From contig CANMEQ010000002.1 of assembly GCA_947497065.1 (NCBI GenBank), forward strand, positions 434,001 to 498,000: DNA of 64,000 nt, written 5' to 3'. The translations under genes and the position numbers were made by a program. Of the stretch, positions 19,775 through 28,200 are shown piece after piece; position 1 is the stretch's first letter; each line of letters opens with the position of its first letter. The notes under the pieces are model-generated. The model had not been told where the DNA came from. It ran no database searches and saw only the letters and a program-made list of their open reading frames with translations. This DNA is from an uncultured Paracoccaceae bacterium. GTDB taxonomy: Bacteria; Pseudomonadota; Alphaproteobacteria; Rhodobacterales; Rhodobacteraceae.

Positions 19775-20050
19775 ATGACCGACTTCGCAGTCGTCTCAGC
19801 CGGAACCGATGTCACCCGCCCCATGCTTTCAGATCACAGCGATCTGAGGATTGGCGCCACCTGCTTCACAGCTGGTGGCGCCATCAGTGCCCTGCACATC
19901 CATTCTCACAAACAGCCCAGTTTTGGCGAAGGTGAGGCCCGATTGGGGGACAGGTTTGTCATCCCATCCGAACAGACACACGGCTGCATCCCTAGTGAGA
20001 CGAGCATTTTTGTGCCGCGTTTCAGCCCGCGTCGTGATGATTTTCATTAA
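19775..20050 (+). CDS. Shortened KdgF-like cupin (91 aa)
   Basis: Aligns by eye to KdgF: HIHSHKQ ... GDRFVIPSEQTHG ... FSPRRDDF; about 12 residues shorter between the two cupin motifs. Confidence 0.65.
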   Translation: MTDFAVVSAGTDVTRPMLSDHSDLRIGATCFTAGGAISALHIHSHKQPSFGEGEARLGDRFVIPSEQTHGCIPSETSIFVPRFSPRRDDFH

Positions 20051-20065
20051 GTAAAGGCAAGGCAA

Positions 20066-20977
20066 ATGCGCTTCCTATCCATCGGCGAATGTATGGCCGA
20101 ACTCGCTCCGGCATCCGCCGCAGATCAATACCACCTTGGTTTTGCAGGGGACACGTTCAACACGGCGTGGTTCCTCGCGCGGCTCAAGCCGCAGGCCGAA
20201 GTTGCGTTTTTCACAGGCGCCGGGACCGATCAAATCTCTGACCAAATGCGTGCAGAGTTTGAAAAGGGCGGCATCAAAACCGACTATGTGCAGGCCATTC
20301 CGGATCGCACAGTTGGCCTCTACCTGATTTCATTGAGCAACGGCGAGCGTAGCTTTTCCTACTGGCGCGGCCAATCTGCGGCGCGCCACCTCGCGGATGA
20401 TCCTGCGGCTTTGGCCGAGGCGATGGCACAGTCTGACACCATTTATTTCTCCGGCATCACATTGGCCATTTTGGACGCACCGGCACGTGCGACATTGATG
20501 GCCGAGCTGCGCACAGCGCGCGAGGCTGGCAAAACCATTGCCTTTGATCCAAACCTGCGCCCGCGTCTTTGGACAAACGACGCCGAGATGACATCTGTCA
20601 TCATGGAAGGCGCCGCGGTGAGTGATCTGGTCTTGCCGTCTTTCGAGGATGAAGCCGACCATTTCGGCGACGCAGACCCACATGCAACGGCAGAACGGTA
20701 CATGGCCGCCGGTGCCACAACTGTTGTTGTGAAAAACGGCGAAGGCGATGTGCTCTTCGTTGAGCCGGGCAACAAAGGCATCGTTCCTGTTACCCCCATT
20801 GCGCAGGTCGTCGACACGACCGCGGCGGGCGACAGCTTTAACGCCGGCGTCTTCGCCGGCTTGTCCGACGGCCGCCCCTTGGACGAGGCCATCGCATTGG
20901 CATGCCGCTTGTCCGGCTTGGTTGTGCAAGGGAAGGGGGCTTTGGTGCCCGTGAACCCCGAAGCGGTCGATATCTAA
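20066..20977 (+). CDS. kdgK: 2-keto-3-deoxygluconate kinase, PfkB family
   Basis: 'DTTAAGDSFNAGVFAGL' PfkB signature, 'FDPNLRPRLW'. Confidence 0.9.
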   Translation: MRFLSIGECMAELAPASAADQYHLGFAGDTFNTAWFLARLKPQAEVAFFTGAGTDQISDQMRAEFEKGGIKTDYVQAIPDRTVGLYLISLSNGERSFSYWRGQSAARHLADDPAALAEAMAQSDTIYFSGITLAILDAPARATLMAELRTAREAGKTIAFDPNLRPRLWTNDAEMTSVIMEGAAVSDLVLPSFEDEADHFGDADPHATAERYMAAGATTVVVKNGEGDVLFVEPGNKGIVPVTPIAQVVDTTAAGDSFNAGVFAGLSDGRPLDEAIALACRLSGLVVQGKGALVPVNPEAVDI

Positions 20978-21034
20978 AATAATCCGCCGCCCGAAGATAA
21001 ACTGCGGGCGGCCAGAACGTAGGACGGAATTGAT

Positions 21035-22183
21035 ATGCGTGAGACATGGCGTTGGTTCGGCGAATTTGACGCCATCCCCCTCAGTGATATTGCTCAAACA
21101 GGGTCTGCAGGCATTGTCAGCGCGCTACACGCCATTCCCTACGGCGAAGTTTGGTCGCAAGAGGCGATTGCCGCCCGCCGCACGGAAATCGAAACAGCTG
21201 GTTTCACATGGGACGTCGTTGAAAGCCTCCCCGTTCATGAAAATGTAAAAACCGGCACTGGTGACCTCAGCGGTATTTTCGCAAATTACCGCCAGTCTCT
21301 GGCCAATCTGGCGGCAGAAGGCATCAAAACCGTTTGCTACAATTTCATGCCAGTTCTGGATTGGACACGTACCGATCTGGCCTCGCCCGTTGCCCGTGGT
21401 GGCACCTGTCTGCGGTTCGAAGCGGCGAAAATGGCGGCTTTCGAGATGCACATTTTGGGCCGTGCAGGTTCGGAAGATACATATACCGCCGAGGCCATTG
21501 CAGGCGGCGATGAATGGATCAAAACCGCAACAGACCAAGACAAAGCCGATCTGCTGGCCGCGATCATGGCAGGCTTGCCCGGTGCCGTTGACACCTATGA
21601 TGTAGACGGGCTGCGCAATGTATTATCGACCTACGCAGGTGTCAGCCATGATGAGCTGCGTGGCAATTTGAAACGGTTCCTCGAAGAGGTCGTGCCAGCC
21701 GCCGCTGATTTGGGCATCAACATGTGCATTCACCCGGATGATCCGCCGCGCGACATTCTCGGCTTGCCGCGGATCTGCTCCACGAAATCTGACGTGGAAT
21801 GGATTTTGAATGCGGTGGATGACCCTGCCAATGGCCTGACGATTTGCACCGGATCCTTGGGTGCACGTCGCGGGAATGACTTGCCCGACATCGCTGAGAC
21901 CTTTGCAGACCGTGTGCATTTCGCCCACCTGCGCAATGTCTCGACCGATCCTGACGGCTCGTTCGAAGAGGCCGCCCACCTAGAAGGCGACGTGCATATC
22001 CCAAGCGTGATCCGGCCCCTGCTGGCGTCTGAGGCCCGCACAGGGCGCGACATTCCATTCCGCGCCGATCATGGGCATTGTCTGCTCACCGATTTCGGTC
22101 AAGACGTGCAGGCCGGATATACGTTGGTGGGCCGCCTGCGCGGCTTGGCCGAATTGCGCGGTATCATCCATGCGTTGACCTAA
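21035..22183 (+). CDS. uxuA: Mannonate dehydratase
   Basis: 'MRETWRWFGEFDAIPLSDIAQTG', 'YNFMPVLDWTRTDL', 'MCIHPDDPPRDILGLPRI', 'FRADHGHCLLTDFG'. Confidence 0.95.
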   Translation: MRETWRWFGEFDAIPLSDIAQTGSAGIVSALHAIPYGEVWSQEAIAARRTEIETAGFTWDVVESLPVHENVKTGTGDLSGIFANYRQSLANLAAEGIKTVCYNFMPVLDWTRTDLASPVARGGTCLRFEAAKMAAFEMHILGRAGSEDTYTAEAIAGGDEWIKTATDQDKADLLAAIMAGLPGAVDTYDVDGLRNVLSTYAGVSHDELRGNLKRFLEEVVPAAADLGINMCIHPDDPPRDILGLPRICSTKSDVEWILNAVDDPANGLTICTGSLGARRGNDLPDIAETFADRVHFAHLRNVSTDPDGSFEEAAHLEGDVHIPSVIRPLLASEARTGRDIPFRADHGHCLLTDFGQDVQAGYTLVGRLRGLAELRGIIHALT

Positions 22184-22255
22184 AGCATTGGCCAATGCGG
22201 CGAGGCGTTTTTGAATACGCTTAACGGTCGCCTTGTAAAATACGCTCTGTTTCGG

Positions 22256-22292
22256 CGTCCGACATGAAAATGTCGGGCGTTTTGTTTGTTTT
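22256..22292 (+). terminator. Rho-independent terminator after uxuA
   Basis: CGTCCGACAT-GAAA-ATGTCGGGCG stem followed by TTTTGTTTGTTTT. Confidence 0.88.
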
Positions 22293-22464
22293 GGGGACGG
22301 CAACGATATGATTTCCAACAGTCCCTTTCAGAGAACCTAAAACAGCACGAAAAATTTGAATGCACCCTCGCATTTGGGTTCTATCGATCCCAACGGGCCA
22401 CTCCGTGGATGTCCTCATGCACGCAGCCCACCTTGCCAGATCAACCCGATAGGACCTGAATGCG

Positions 22465-23772
22465 ATGACACGTGAGTACCTTAAGAAAGCCCCGCTAACG
22501 GCCGCCTCCGATGCGGCCGATGTGAATGACACGGTCGTCAAAATTCTTGAGGACATCGAAGAGGGCGGGGATGCGAAGGCACTGGAATACGCCGCGAAAT
22601 TCGATCGCTACGAGGGCAATGTCCTGTTGACCCAAGATGAAATCGATGCCGCAATTGCATTGGTCCCCGAGGCGCTGAAAGCCGATATCCGATTTGCCCA
22701 TGACAATGTGCGCCGCTTCGCAGAGCTGCAAAAATCAACCATGTCCGATGTTGAAATGGAGATACAACCCGGCTTTTTCGCAGGTCAGAAAATCATCCCT
22801 GTCGATGCGGCAGGTTGCTATGTGCCCGGTGGGCGCTACAGCCACATCGCCAGCGCGATTATGACCGTCACCACCGCCAAAGTGGCCGGGTGCAAACACA
22901 TCACGGCCTGCTCACCTCCGCGCCCTGATACAGGCATCGCGCCGGCTATTGTCTATGCCGCGCATATTTGTGGTGCAGATAAAATTCTGGCCATGGGGGG
23001 CGTGCAAGGTATCGCAGCCATGACATTCGGTTTGTTTGATCTACCCGAGGCGAATATCCTGGTGGGGCCCGGTAACCAATTTGTCGCCGAAGCCAAACGC
23101 ATTCTGTTCGGGCGCGTGGGCATCGACATGATCGCAGGGCCGACGGACAGTCTGATTTTGGCCGATAAAGATGCCGACCCCTACATCGTGGCGGTCGATT
23201 TGGTGTCGCAAGCCGAACATGGTTACAACTCGCCCGTTTGGCTGGTCACCGACGATCGTGCCTTGGCGCAAAAGGTCATCGATCTGGTGCCGGGGCTCAT
23301 TGAGGATTTGCCCGAGTTGAACCGTGAAAACGCATTGGCCGCATGGCGTGACTACGCCGAGGTTGTCGTCTGCGAAGACCGTGATGACATGGCAAAATGC
23401 AGCGATGAATACGCCCCAGAACATCTCACCGTGCAAGCGCAGGACCTTGACTGGTGGCTGGAGACGTTGACCAGCTACGGTTCACTCTTTTTGGGTGAGG
23501 AAACCACCGTGTCCTACGGGGACAAAGCCTCAGGAACCAACCACGTGCTGCCAACGTCGAAGGCGGCAGACTACACGGGGGGCTTGTCGGTGCACAAATA
23601 CATGAAGATCGTGACGTGGCAGCGCTCTAGCCGTGAAGGCTCAAAAGGCGTGGCGCAAGCCACCGCACGCATCAGCCGCTTGGAAGGCATGGAGGGCCAC
23701 GCCCGCTCCGCAGATGTCCGTCTGGCGAAGTACTTCCCAGATGAAGACTTCGATTTGTCTGCAGCGCTCTAA
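22465..23772 (+). CDS. Histidinol dehydrogenase family protein, HpsN-like (sulfopropanediol 3-dehydrogenase type)
   Basis: HisD-family motifs 'VPGGRYSHIASAIMTVTTAKVAGC', 'EANILVGPGNQFVAEAKR', 'IAGPTDSLILAD', 'EHGYNSPVWL'; not in a his operon. Confidence 0.82.
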   Translation: MTREYLKKAPLTAASDAADVNDTVVKILEDIEEGGDAKALEYAAKFDRYEGNVLLTQDEIDAAIALVPEALKADIRFAHDNVRRFAELQKSTMSDVEMEIQPGFFAGQKIIPVDAAGCYVPGGRYSHIASAIMTVTTAKVAGCKHITACSPPRPDTGIAPAIVYAAHICGADKILAMGGVQGIAAMTFGLFDLPEANILVGPGNQFVAEAKRILFGRVGIDMIAGPTDSLILADKDADPYIVAVDLVSQAEHGYNSPVWLVTDDRALAQKVIDLVPGLIEDLPELNRENALAAWRDYAEVVVCEDRDDMAKCSDEYAPEHLTVQAQDLDWWLETLTSYGSLFLGEETTVSYGDKASGTNHVLPTSKAADYTGGLSVHKYMKIVTWQRSSREGSKGVAQATARISRLEGMEGHARSADVRLAKYFPDEDFDLSAAL

Positions 23773-24020
23773 CGCGAACTCAAAGGGGTGGGCACGGAGG
23801 ACCGTGTGCCTGCTCGTACGGGCGAAACCCAAACCGGGCCTTGGTTGAGAATCCCTTCGGTCGTCTGTCTGCCGAGAGGGGGGAAGACCGAAAAAGCCCA
23901 CATTAAGGCAAGCCCCTTTCATAAATTTTGTAAAAAAGGCGTTTTTACGCCTCAAACATTACAGTGGATCACATTCTGTTGGGAACACCGAAAAGAATCG
24001 CCTCAGCCACTGATTGCATC

Positions 24021-24046
24021 GGAACTATAAGTCCGAGCCATTCGTT
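24021..24046 (+). promoter_or_regulatory. EcfG-type promoter GGAAC-N17-CGTT
   Basis: GGAAC 24021-24025, CGTT 24043-24046; 35 bp upstream of the 42-aa ORF. Confidence 0.7.
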
Positions 24047-24081
24047 ACATATACGAACCGTAGAGCAAAAAGGAGAAAGAC

Positions 24082-24210
24082 ATGACAAGTGATGTCTTTA
24101 TCGCAGGCTTGATCGGAATGACGTTAATAGCTCTTGTAATTGTGGCACTATCTTCAACATCGCGTGGAGATCCGCGCGATGACAAGGACGACCAGCGTCA
24201 GGACAAATAG
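24082..24210 (+). CDS. Small single-TM peptide (42 aa), not in the ORF track
   Basis: MTSDVFIAGLIGMTLIALVIVALSSTSRGDPRDDKDDQRQDK; RBS AAGGAGAAAG upstream; TM segment then charged tail. Confidence 0.7.
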   Translation: MTSDVFIAGLIGMTLIALVIVALSSTSRGDPRDDKDDQRQDK

Positions 24211-24295
24211 CCTACGTACACGAAGGGAGCCCCTTCGACATAACGATTACAAAGCAAACGCCCTGCAGAACGCGGGGCGCATTGCGTTTTGGAGG

Positions 24296-26029
24296 TCAGA
24301 AATCGGGCGTTTCCGGCCTAAACGTTTCAACTTCAAAGGTGACGTCGATCAAATATTGTTCAACGGTCTCTTCAACATTCAACGTGCCATTGAGCTGGGC
24401 AACAAACGCGCGGATCAGCTGTTTGCCTAGCCCTGTTGAATTCGTGTTAGTGCCTTCAGGGTCATAGTACATGCCACAGCAAGTGTTGTGCACAACAAGG
24501 TTCGCTTGACGCGCGCCTGTCAGCTTCAGAGACACGGACATGGCCGGGGCATCGCCGCCCACGTATTTCATCCCGTTTGTCAGCGCCTCTGACACCAGCA
24601 TGGTCAACGGAACCGCTTGGTCGGGGAAAATAATCACCGGATCTAGATCCAATTGAATATCCACGCCGCGCCCTTCGGCTGTGCCAATCGCGCGGCTCTG
24701 GGCGACCAATTGTTCGATTAGCTTCGCCGCATTCACCTGCGTTAGATTTTCGGCCTGATACAACGTACGGTGGACGCCCGAGAGGCCAAGGATACGATCC
24801 TGAACCTGCGTCAACGCACGTTTCGTCTCAGGTTCCTGAGACTTGCGAATTTGCATATTCATAATAGACGAAATGATTTGCAGATTGTTTTTAACGCGGT
24901 GGTGCACTTCTTTCAGCAGAATGGTTTTCTCACGCAAACGATCCTCTTGAAGGGCCTCGTCGCGGGTAATATCTCGGGCCATCGTCCCGAAAACATTCTG
25001 CAATTCTGAAATCTCAGCCAACTCGTCCCAACGCTGGCTCGTCCCGGCAGCCGCAGGCATTTTCCGCGTCGCTGCAAAATCCATCATCGCTTTGTTCAGC
25101 AATTTGATGCGCTGAACCACAAAGCGGTCGATAACGAACCACGCTACGAACAGGCTGGCCAACCACATCAAAAACGGTAAAAGCGCGCTCACAAAAGGCG
25201 ATACGGTTGAACCGTTGGCCGCTGTGTCCGGTGCCCAAGATCCAAGCGCATAGGCGACGTTCGGGACAATCGGAATGACCGCGTAAACCAGCTCTTTGCC
25301 CGATCGGCTTACGCCTTTGATCGTGCGCGCCTCGTTCCCTCGGGCCAAGTCAACCAACGACACATCTACCGGCAACAGCGCTTCAGCCCTCTGACGGTCA
25401 TTCTCAGTGGTTAAGATTTCACCATCGGCGTTGAAGGTGACCAAGGTTACAGGCTGGGCAGGGCCATCGTGATCTGTTGCATCGCTGATCGCGCTTATTG
25501 GCAGAGAGATGGTAACGAACCCTTCGAGACCGCTGTCGTCAATATAGGGCCGCTCAAAGACCAGCGAAGGTTCAGACACCATATCGGTTTGTTCTCGCAC
25601 CACCAGTGCACGTCTGGGGTTCTCGACGAGGTCTTCAAACAGTGGGTCTTGCGAAAAGTCGAGATCACCCTCCATAGAAGAACAGGTGCTAATCCCGTTC
25701 ATTTCAATGAACCCCACAAAGGTAAACTGTGAACGCGCGTTTACATATTGGCTCAAGGCCTCACTGCAGGCCACTGGGTTTTGACGCAAAAACGCGATTG
25801 TGCTGTCCAGCGCACGGGCTGCACCGAAAATACGTTGAATCCCTGATTTCTCCGACGATACAGCCTGCTCGGTAAGGGCGAGCAACGTCAGTTCTGATCG
25901 TTTTTCGATTTCCGCGTTTAGACGTTGGTTCTGGATCATGCCAATGATGCCCAAAGGCACCAAAGCAAGCGTCAGGAACAATAGAACACGCGCCGTGAGC
26001 CGCTGATGCGGCTTCGCCTCGTGTTTCAT
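24296..26029 (-). CDS. Sensor histidine kinase, HisKA_2/HWE type, of the general stress response
   Basis: Two TM segments, extracytoplasmic sensor, 'LLKEVHHRVKNNLQIISSIMNMQ' phosphoacceptor; ATGA overlap with ecfG. Confidence 0.9.
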   Translation of the reverse strand: MKHEAKPHQRLTARVLLFLTLALVPLGIIGMIQNQRLNAEIEKRSELTLLALTEQAVSSEKSGIQRIFGAARALDSTIAFLRQNPVACSEALSQYVNARSQFTFVGFIEMNGISTCSSMEGDLDFSQDPLFEDLVENPRRALVVREQTDMVSEPSLVFERPYIDDSGLEGFVTISLPISAISDATDHDGPAQPVTLVTFNADGEILTTENDRQRAEALLPVDVSLVDLARGNEARTIKGVSRSGKELVYAVIPIVPNVAYALGSWAPDTAANGSTVSPFVSALLPFLMWLASLFVAWFVIDRFVVQRIKLLNKAMMDFAATRKMPAAAGTSQRWDELAEISELQNVFGTMARDITRDEALQEDRLREKTILLKEVHHRVKNNLQIISSIMNMQIRKSQEPETKRALTQVQDRILGLSGVHRTLYQAENLTQVNAAKLIEQLVAQSRAIGTAEGRGVDIQLDLDPVIIFPDQAVPLTMLVSEALTNGMKYVGGDAPAMSVSLKLTGARQANLVVHNTCCGMYYDPEGTNTNSTGLGKQLIRAFVAQLNGTLNVEETVEQYLIDVTFEVETFRPETPDF

Positions 26030-26586
26030 CTCATTGCGCCATTTCCGCGTGCTGTGACCACGGCCATCGTCGCGTTGTCTGTCAATTCCATTGCTTCGTC
26101 ACTGTTCATGCCCATCAACTCTGCCAGATGTTTCCGCCCGCGATTGACGCGGCTTTTTATTGTTCCAACTGCAACCTCGCAGGTCTCTGCAGCTTCTTCG
26201 TAGGAAAAACCAGATGCGCCGACCAAAATCAACGCTTCGCGTTGCTCATCGGGCAATTGGACGAACGCACGTTGGAAATCCGCCATTTGCAAACGGCCGT
26301 CATGATCCGGCTTTTGGGACAAACTTTCTGTGAAAACCCCATCAACATCCGCCACTTCGCGGTTCGCCTTGCGGCGGTTTGAATAATAGGTGTTGCGCAG
26401 AATGGTAAACAACCAAGCCCGCAGGTTTGTGCCAGGCTCGAATTTATCGATTTTGGTCCAAGCTTTCACCAGCGTATCCTGTACCATATCATCGGCGATT
26501 GCGGAGTTTCGTGTCAACGACATTGCAAATGCACGCATAGCTGGCAGGTGGTTGACCAATTCGTCTCTTGGATCAGATGTGCTCAT
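26026..26586 (-). CDS. ecfG: ECF sigma factor, EcfG type
   Basis: Sigma-70 region 2 'DDMVQDTLVKAWTKIDKFEPGTNLRAWLFTILRNTYYSNRRK' and region 4; next to nepR/phyR. Confidence 0.92.
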   Translation of the reverse strand: MSTSDPRDELVNHLPAMRAFAMSLTRNSAIADDMVQDTLVKAWTKIDKFEPGTNLRAWLFTILRNTYYSNRRKANREVADVDGVFTESLSQKPDHDGRLQMADFQRAFVQLPDEQREALILVGASGFSYEEAAETCEVAVGTIKSRVNRGRKHLAELMGMNSDEAMELTDNATMAVVTARGNGAMR

Positions 26587-26756
26587 TCGTCCTCTCCGCC
26601 AGATGTTTCATCGGCGGGCGCGTCTTGCGCTTTTAGCTGTGCAAGCAGGTCCTTGAATCGATCAGGCACCTCTTGTGACAGCAAATCGTCGTAAACGCGC
26701 TTCAAATTTTGGTCAATCGCGTCGCCGTCTGCTTGCTTACTGGTGTCGTGCGCCAT
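26583..26756 (-). CDS. nepR: Anti-sigma factor NepR
   Basis: 'IDQNLKRVYDDLLSQEVPDRFKDLLAQLK' NepR motif; ATGA overlap with ecfG. Confidence 0.92.
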   Translation of the reverse strand: MAHDTSKQADGDAIDQNLKRVYDDLLSQEVPDRFKDLLAQLKAQDAPADETSGGEDE

Positions 26757-26800
26757 AACTCGATAGTACCTTTGCAAAGGAAGAGAATTTTAATTCGTAC

Positions 26801-26832
26801 GGAACTAAACACCTAATTGTGCGTTTGGTTCC
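26801..26832. promoter_or_regulatory. Overlapping divergent EcfG promoters: + GGAAC-N16-CGTT (26801-26825); - GGAAC-N16-TGTT (26832-26808)
   Basis: Read directly on both strands between nepR and phyR. Confidence 0.85.
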
Positions 26833-26859
26833 ATAAAAAATTAATAGGGATGTCAAAAA

Positions 26860-27663
26860 ATGGCAAACTTCGAAGACTTCACCTCTGGCGTAGGCGCTGC
26901 ACTGCCCTATCTCCGCCGCTACGGCCGCGCATTGACCGGCGATCAAACGACTGGCGACAAATATGCGGCTGCGGCTTTAGAGGCATTGTTGACCGATCGT
27001 CAAATCGCTCTGGACGCGAGCAGCGTGAAAGTCGGTTTGTTTAAAGTTTTTCATACCATTTGGAAAAGCTCCGGGTCTCCTATTGAAGATCATGAAACAG
27101 GTCTTCGCGCTCAGGCTCAAAAACACTTGTCCCGCCTGACCGAAAACACCCGTGAGGCGTTGTTGCTTTCCACCATCGAGAATTTCAATCTCGACGAAGT
27201 TGCAGAAATCATGATGACCGACGTGGATGAAGCCACCCATTTGGTCAATGTCGCACGCACCGAGATGGAAGATGCCATGGCGGGCAGCGTCATGATCATC
27301 GAAGATGAAGCGATCATCGCGATGGATCTCGAAAGCGTCGTTGCCGACATGGGCCACCGGGTTACCGGAATTGCGCGCACACGCGACGAAGCCGTTGCGC
27401 TCGCCAAAGCTGAAAAACCTGATCTAATTTTGTCAGACATCCAGTTGGCCGATAATTCATCTGGCATCGATGCTGTGCATGATATCTTGGGTGATCTTGG
27501 CGATCTGCCGGTGATCTTCATCACGGCCTTCCCGGAGCGTCTGCTCACTGGGGAACGCCCTGAGCCTGCCTTCCTGATCTCCAAGCCCTATTCCGAAGCG
27601 CAGGTGCGCTCGGCTGTCAGTCAGGCGATGTTCTTCTCGTCAACACGGCCTCTGAAGGCCTAA
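26860..27663 (+). CDS. phyR: Response regulator PhyR (sigma-like domain plus receiver)
   Basis: N-terminal sigma-like domain, C-terminal receiver 'VMIIEDEAIIAMDLESVV...DLILSDIQLAD...PVIFITAFPERLL...FLISKPY'. Confidence 0.95.
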   Translation: MANFEDFTSGVGAALPYLRRYGRALTGDQTTGDKYAAAALEALLTDRQIALDASSVKVGLFKVFHTIWKSSGSPIEDHETGLRAQAQKHLSRLTENTREALLLSTIENFNLDEVAEIMMTDVDEATHLVNVARTEMEDAMAGSVMIIEDEAIIAMDLESVVADMGHRVTGIARTRDEAVALAKAEKPDLILSDIQLADNSSGIDAVHDILGDLGDLPVIFITAFPERLLTGERPEPAFLISKPYSEAQVRSAVSQAMFFSSTRPLKA

Positions 27664-27690
27664 TATACGCCTTCAATTTTGAAACACTTG

Positions 27691-27720
27691 GAAAGCCCTG
27701 CCAGTTTTGGTGGGGCTTTT
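27691..27720 (+). terminator. Terminator after phyR
   Basis: GAAAGCCCTGCCAGTTTTGGTGGGGCTTTT imperfect stem followed by T run. Confidence 0.75.
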
Positions 27721-27758
27721 GCCATTTCTAAAGACCCGTGGGGGCAACCATTGCAGTG

Positions 27759-28097
27759 CTATCTCGCAATTTGCGCGTTCCGAAACTTAATTGCGTCTCG
27801 CACTGTTGCGCACAACCGGTCCTGCGAAAAGGGTCGCGAAAGCCAAGTGCGCCGCGCGCAGGATATATCCATCTCACGGATGTCGATGGTGTAGATCAAT
27901 GGCGTGTTTTGGTCAGCCAAAAGGGCATCATGGGCTTCGGGTAACAGTCTGTCAGTAATGACAATATCCGCTCTAGAAGAGATCTCGAATTCCAGCTCAG
28001 AGACAGCACCAATTCTTATATCGACATCCAACCGAGAAACGGTTTCTTCGATGTCCTGCCGTACAACGGTGTCTCGCTCTACGATGAGAATGAACAT
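27759..28097 (-). CDS. Small, degenerate receiver-like protein
   Basis: ILIVERD ... DIVITDRLLP ... PLIYTID ... WLSRPFSQDRL; receiver topology with the conserved Lys replaced by Arg. Confidence 0.65.
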   Translation of the reverse strand: MFILIVERDTVVRQDIEETVSRLDVDIRIGAVSELEFEISSRADIVITDRLLPEAHDALLADQNTPLIYTIDIREMDISCARRTWLSRPFSQDRLCATVRDAIKFRNAQIAR

Positions 28098-28200
28098 TTA
28101 TATTCAACCTGTTTCTGGGTCGTATTAGCCGACGTGTATGGAACCGATTTTGATCTCGCGCATTAAACTATGACATACCTTATCGGAAAGGATACGCTCC

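Noticed and set aside
23773-23900. Possible terminator after the hisD-family gene (GGCACGGAGGACCGTGTGCC; TTCGGTC...GACCGAA)
   Set aside because: Stems are short or bulged and not followed by a T-tract.
28140-28164. Possible EcfG promoter GGAAC-N16-CATT upstream of the Crp/Fnr gene
   Set aside because: The -10 lacks the GTT core; too weak to claim.
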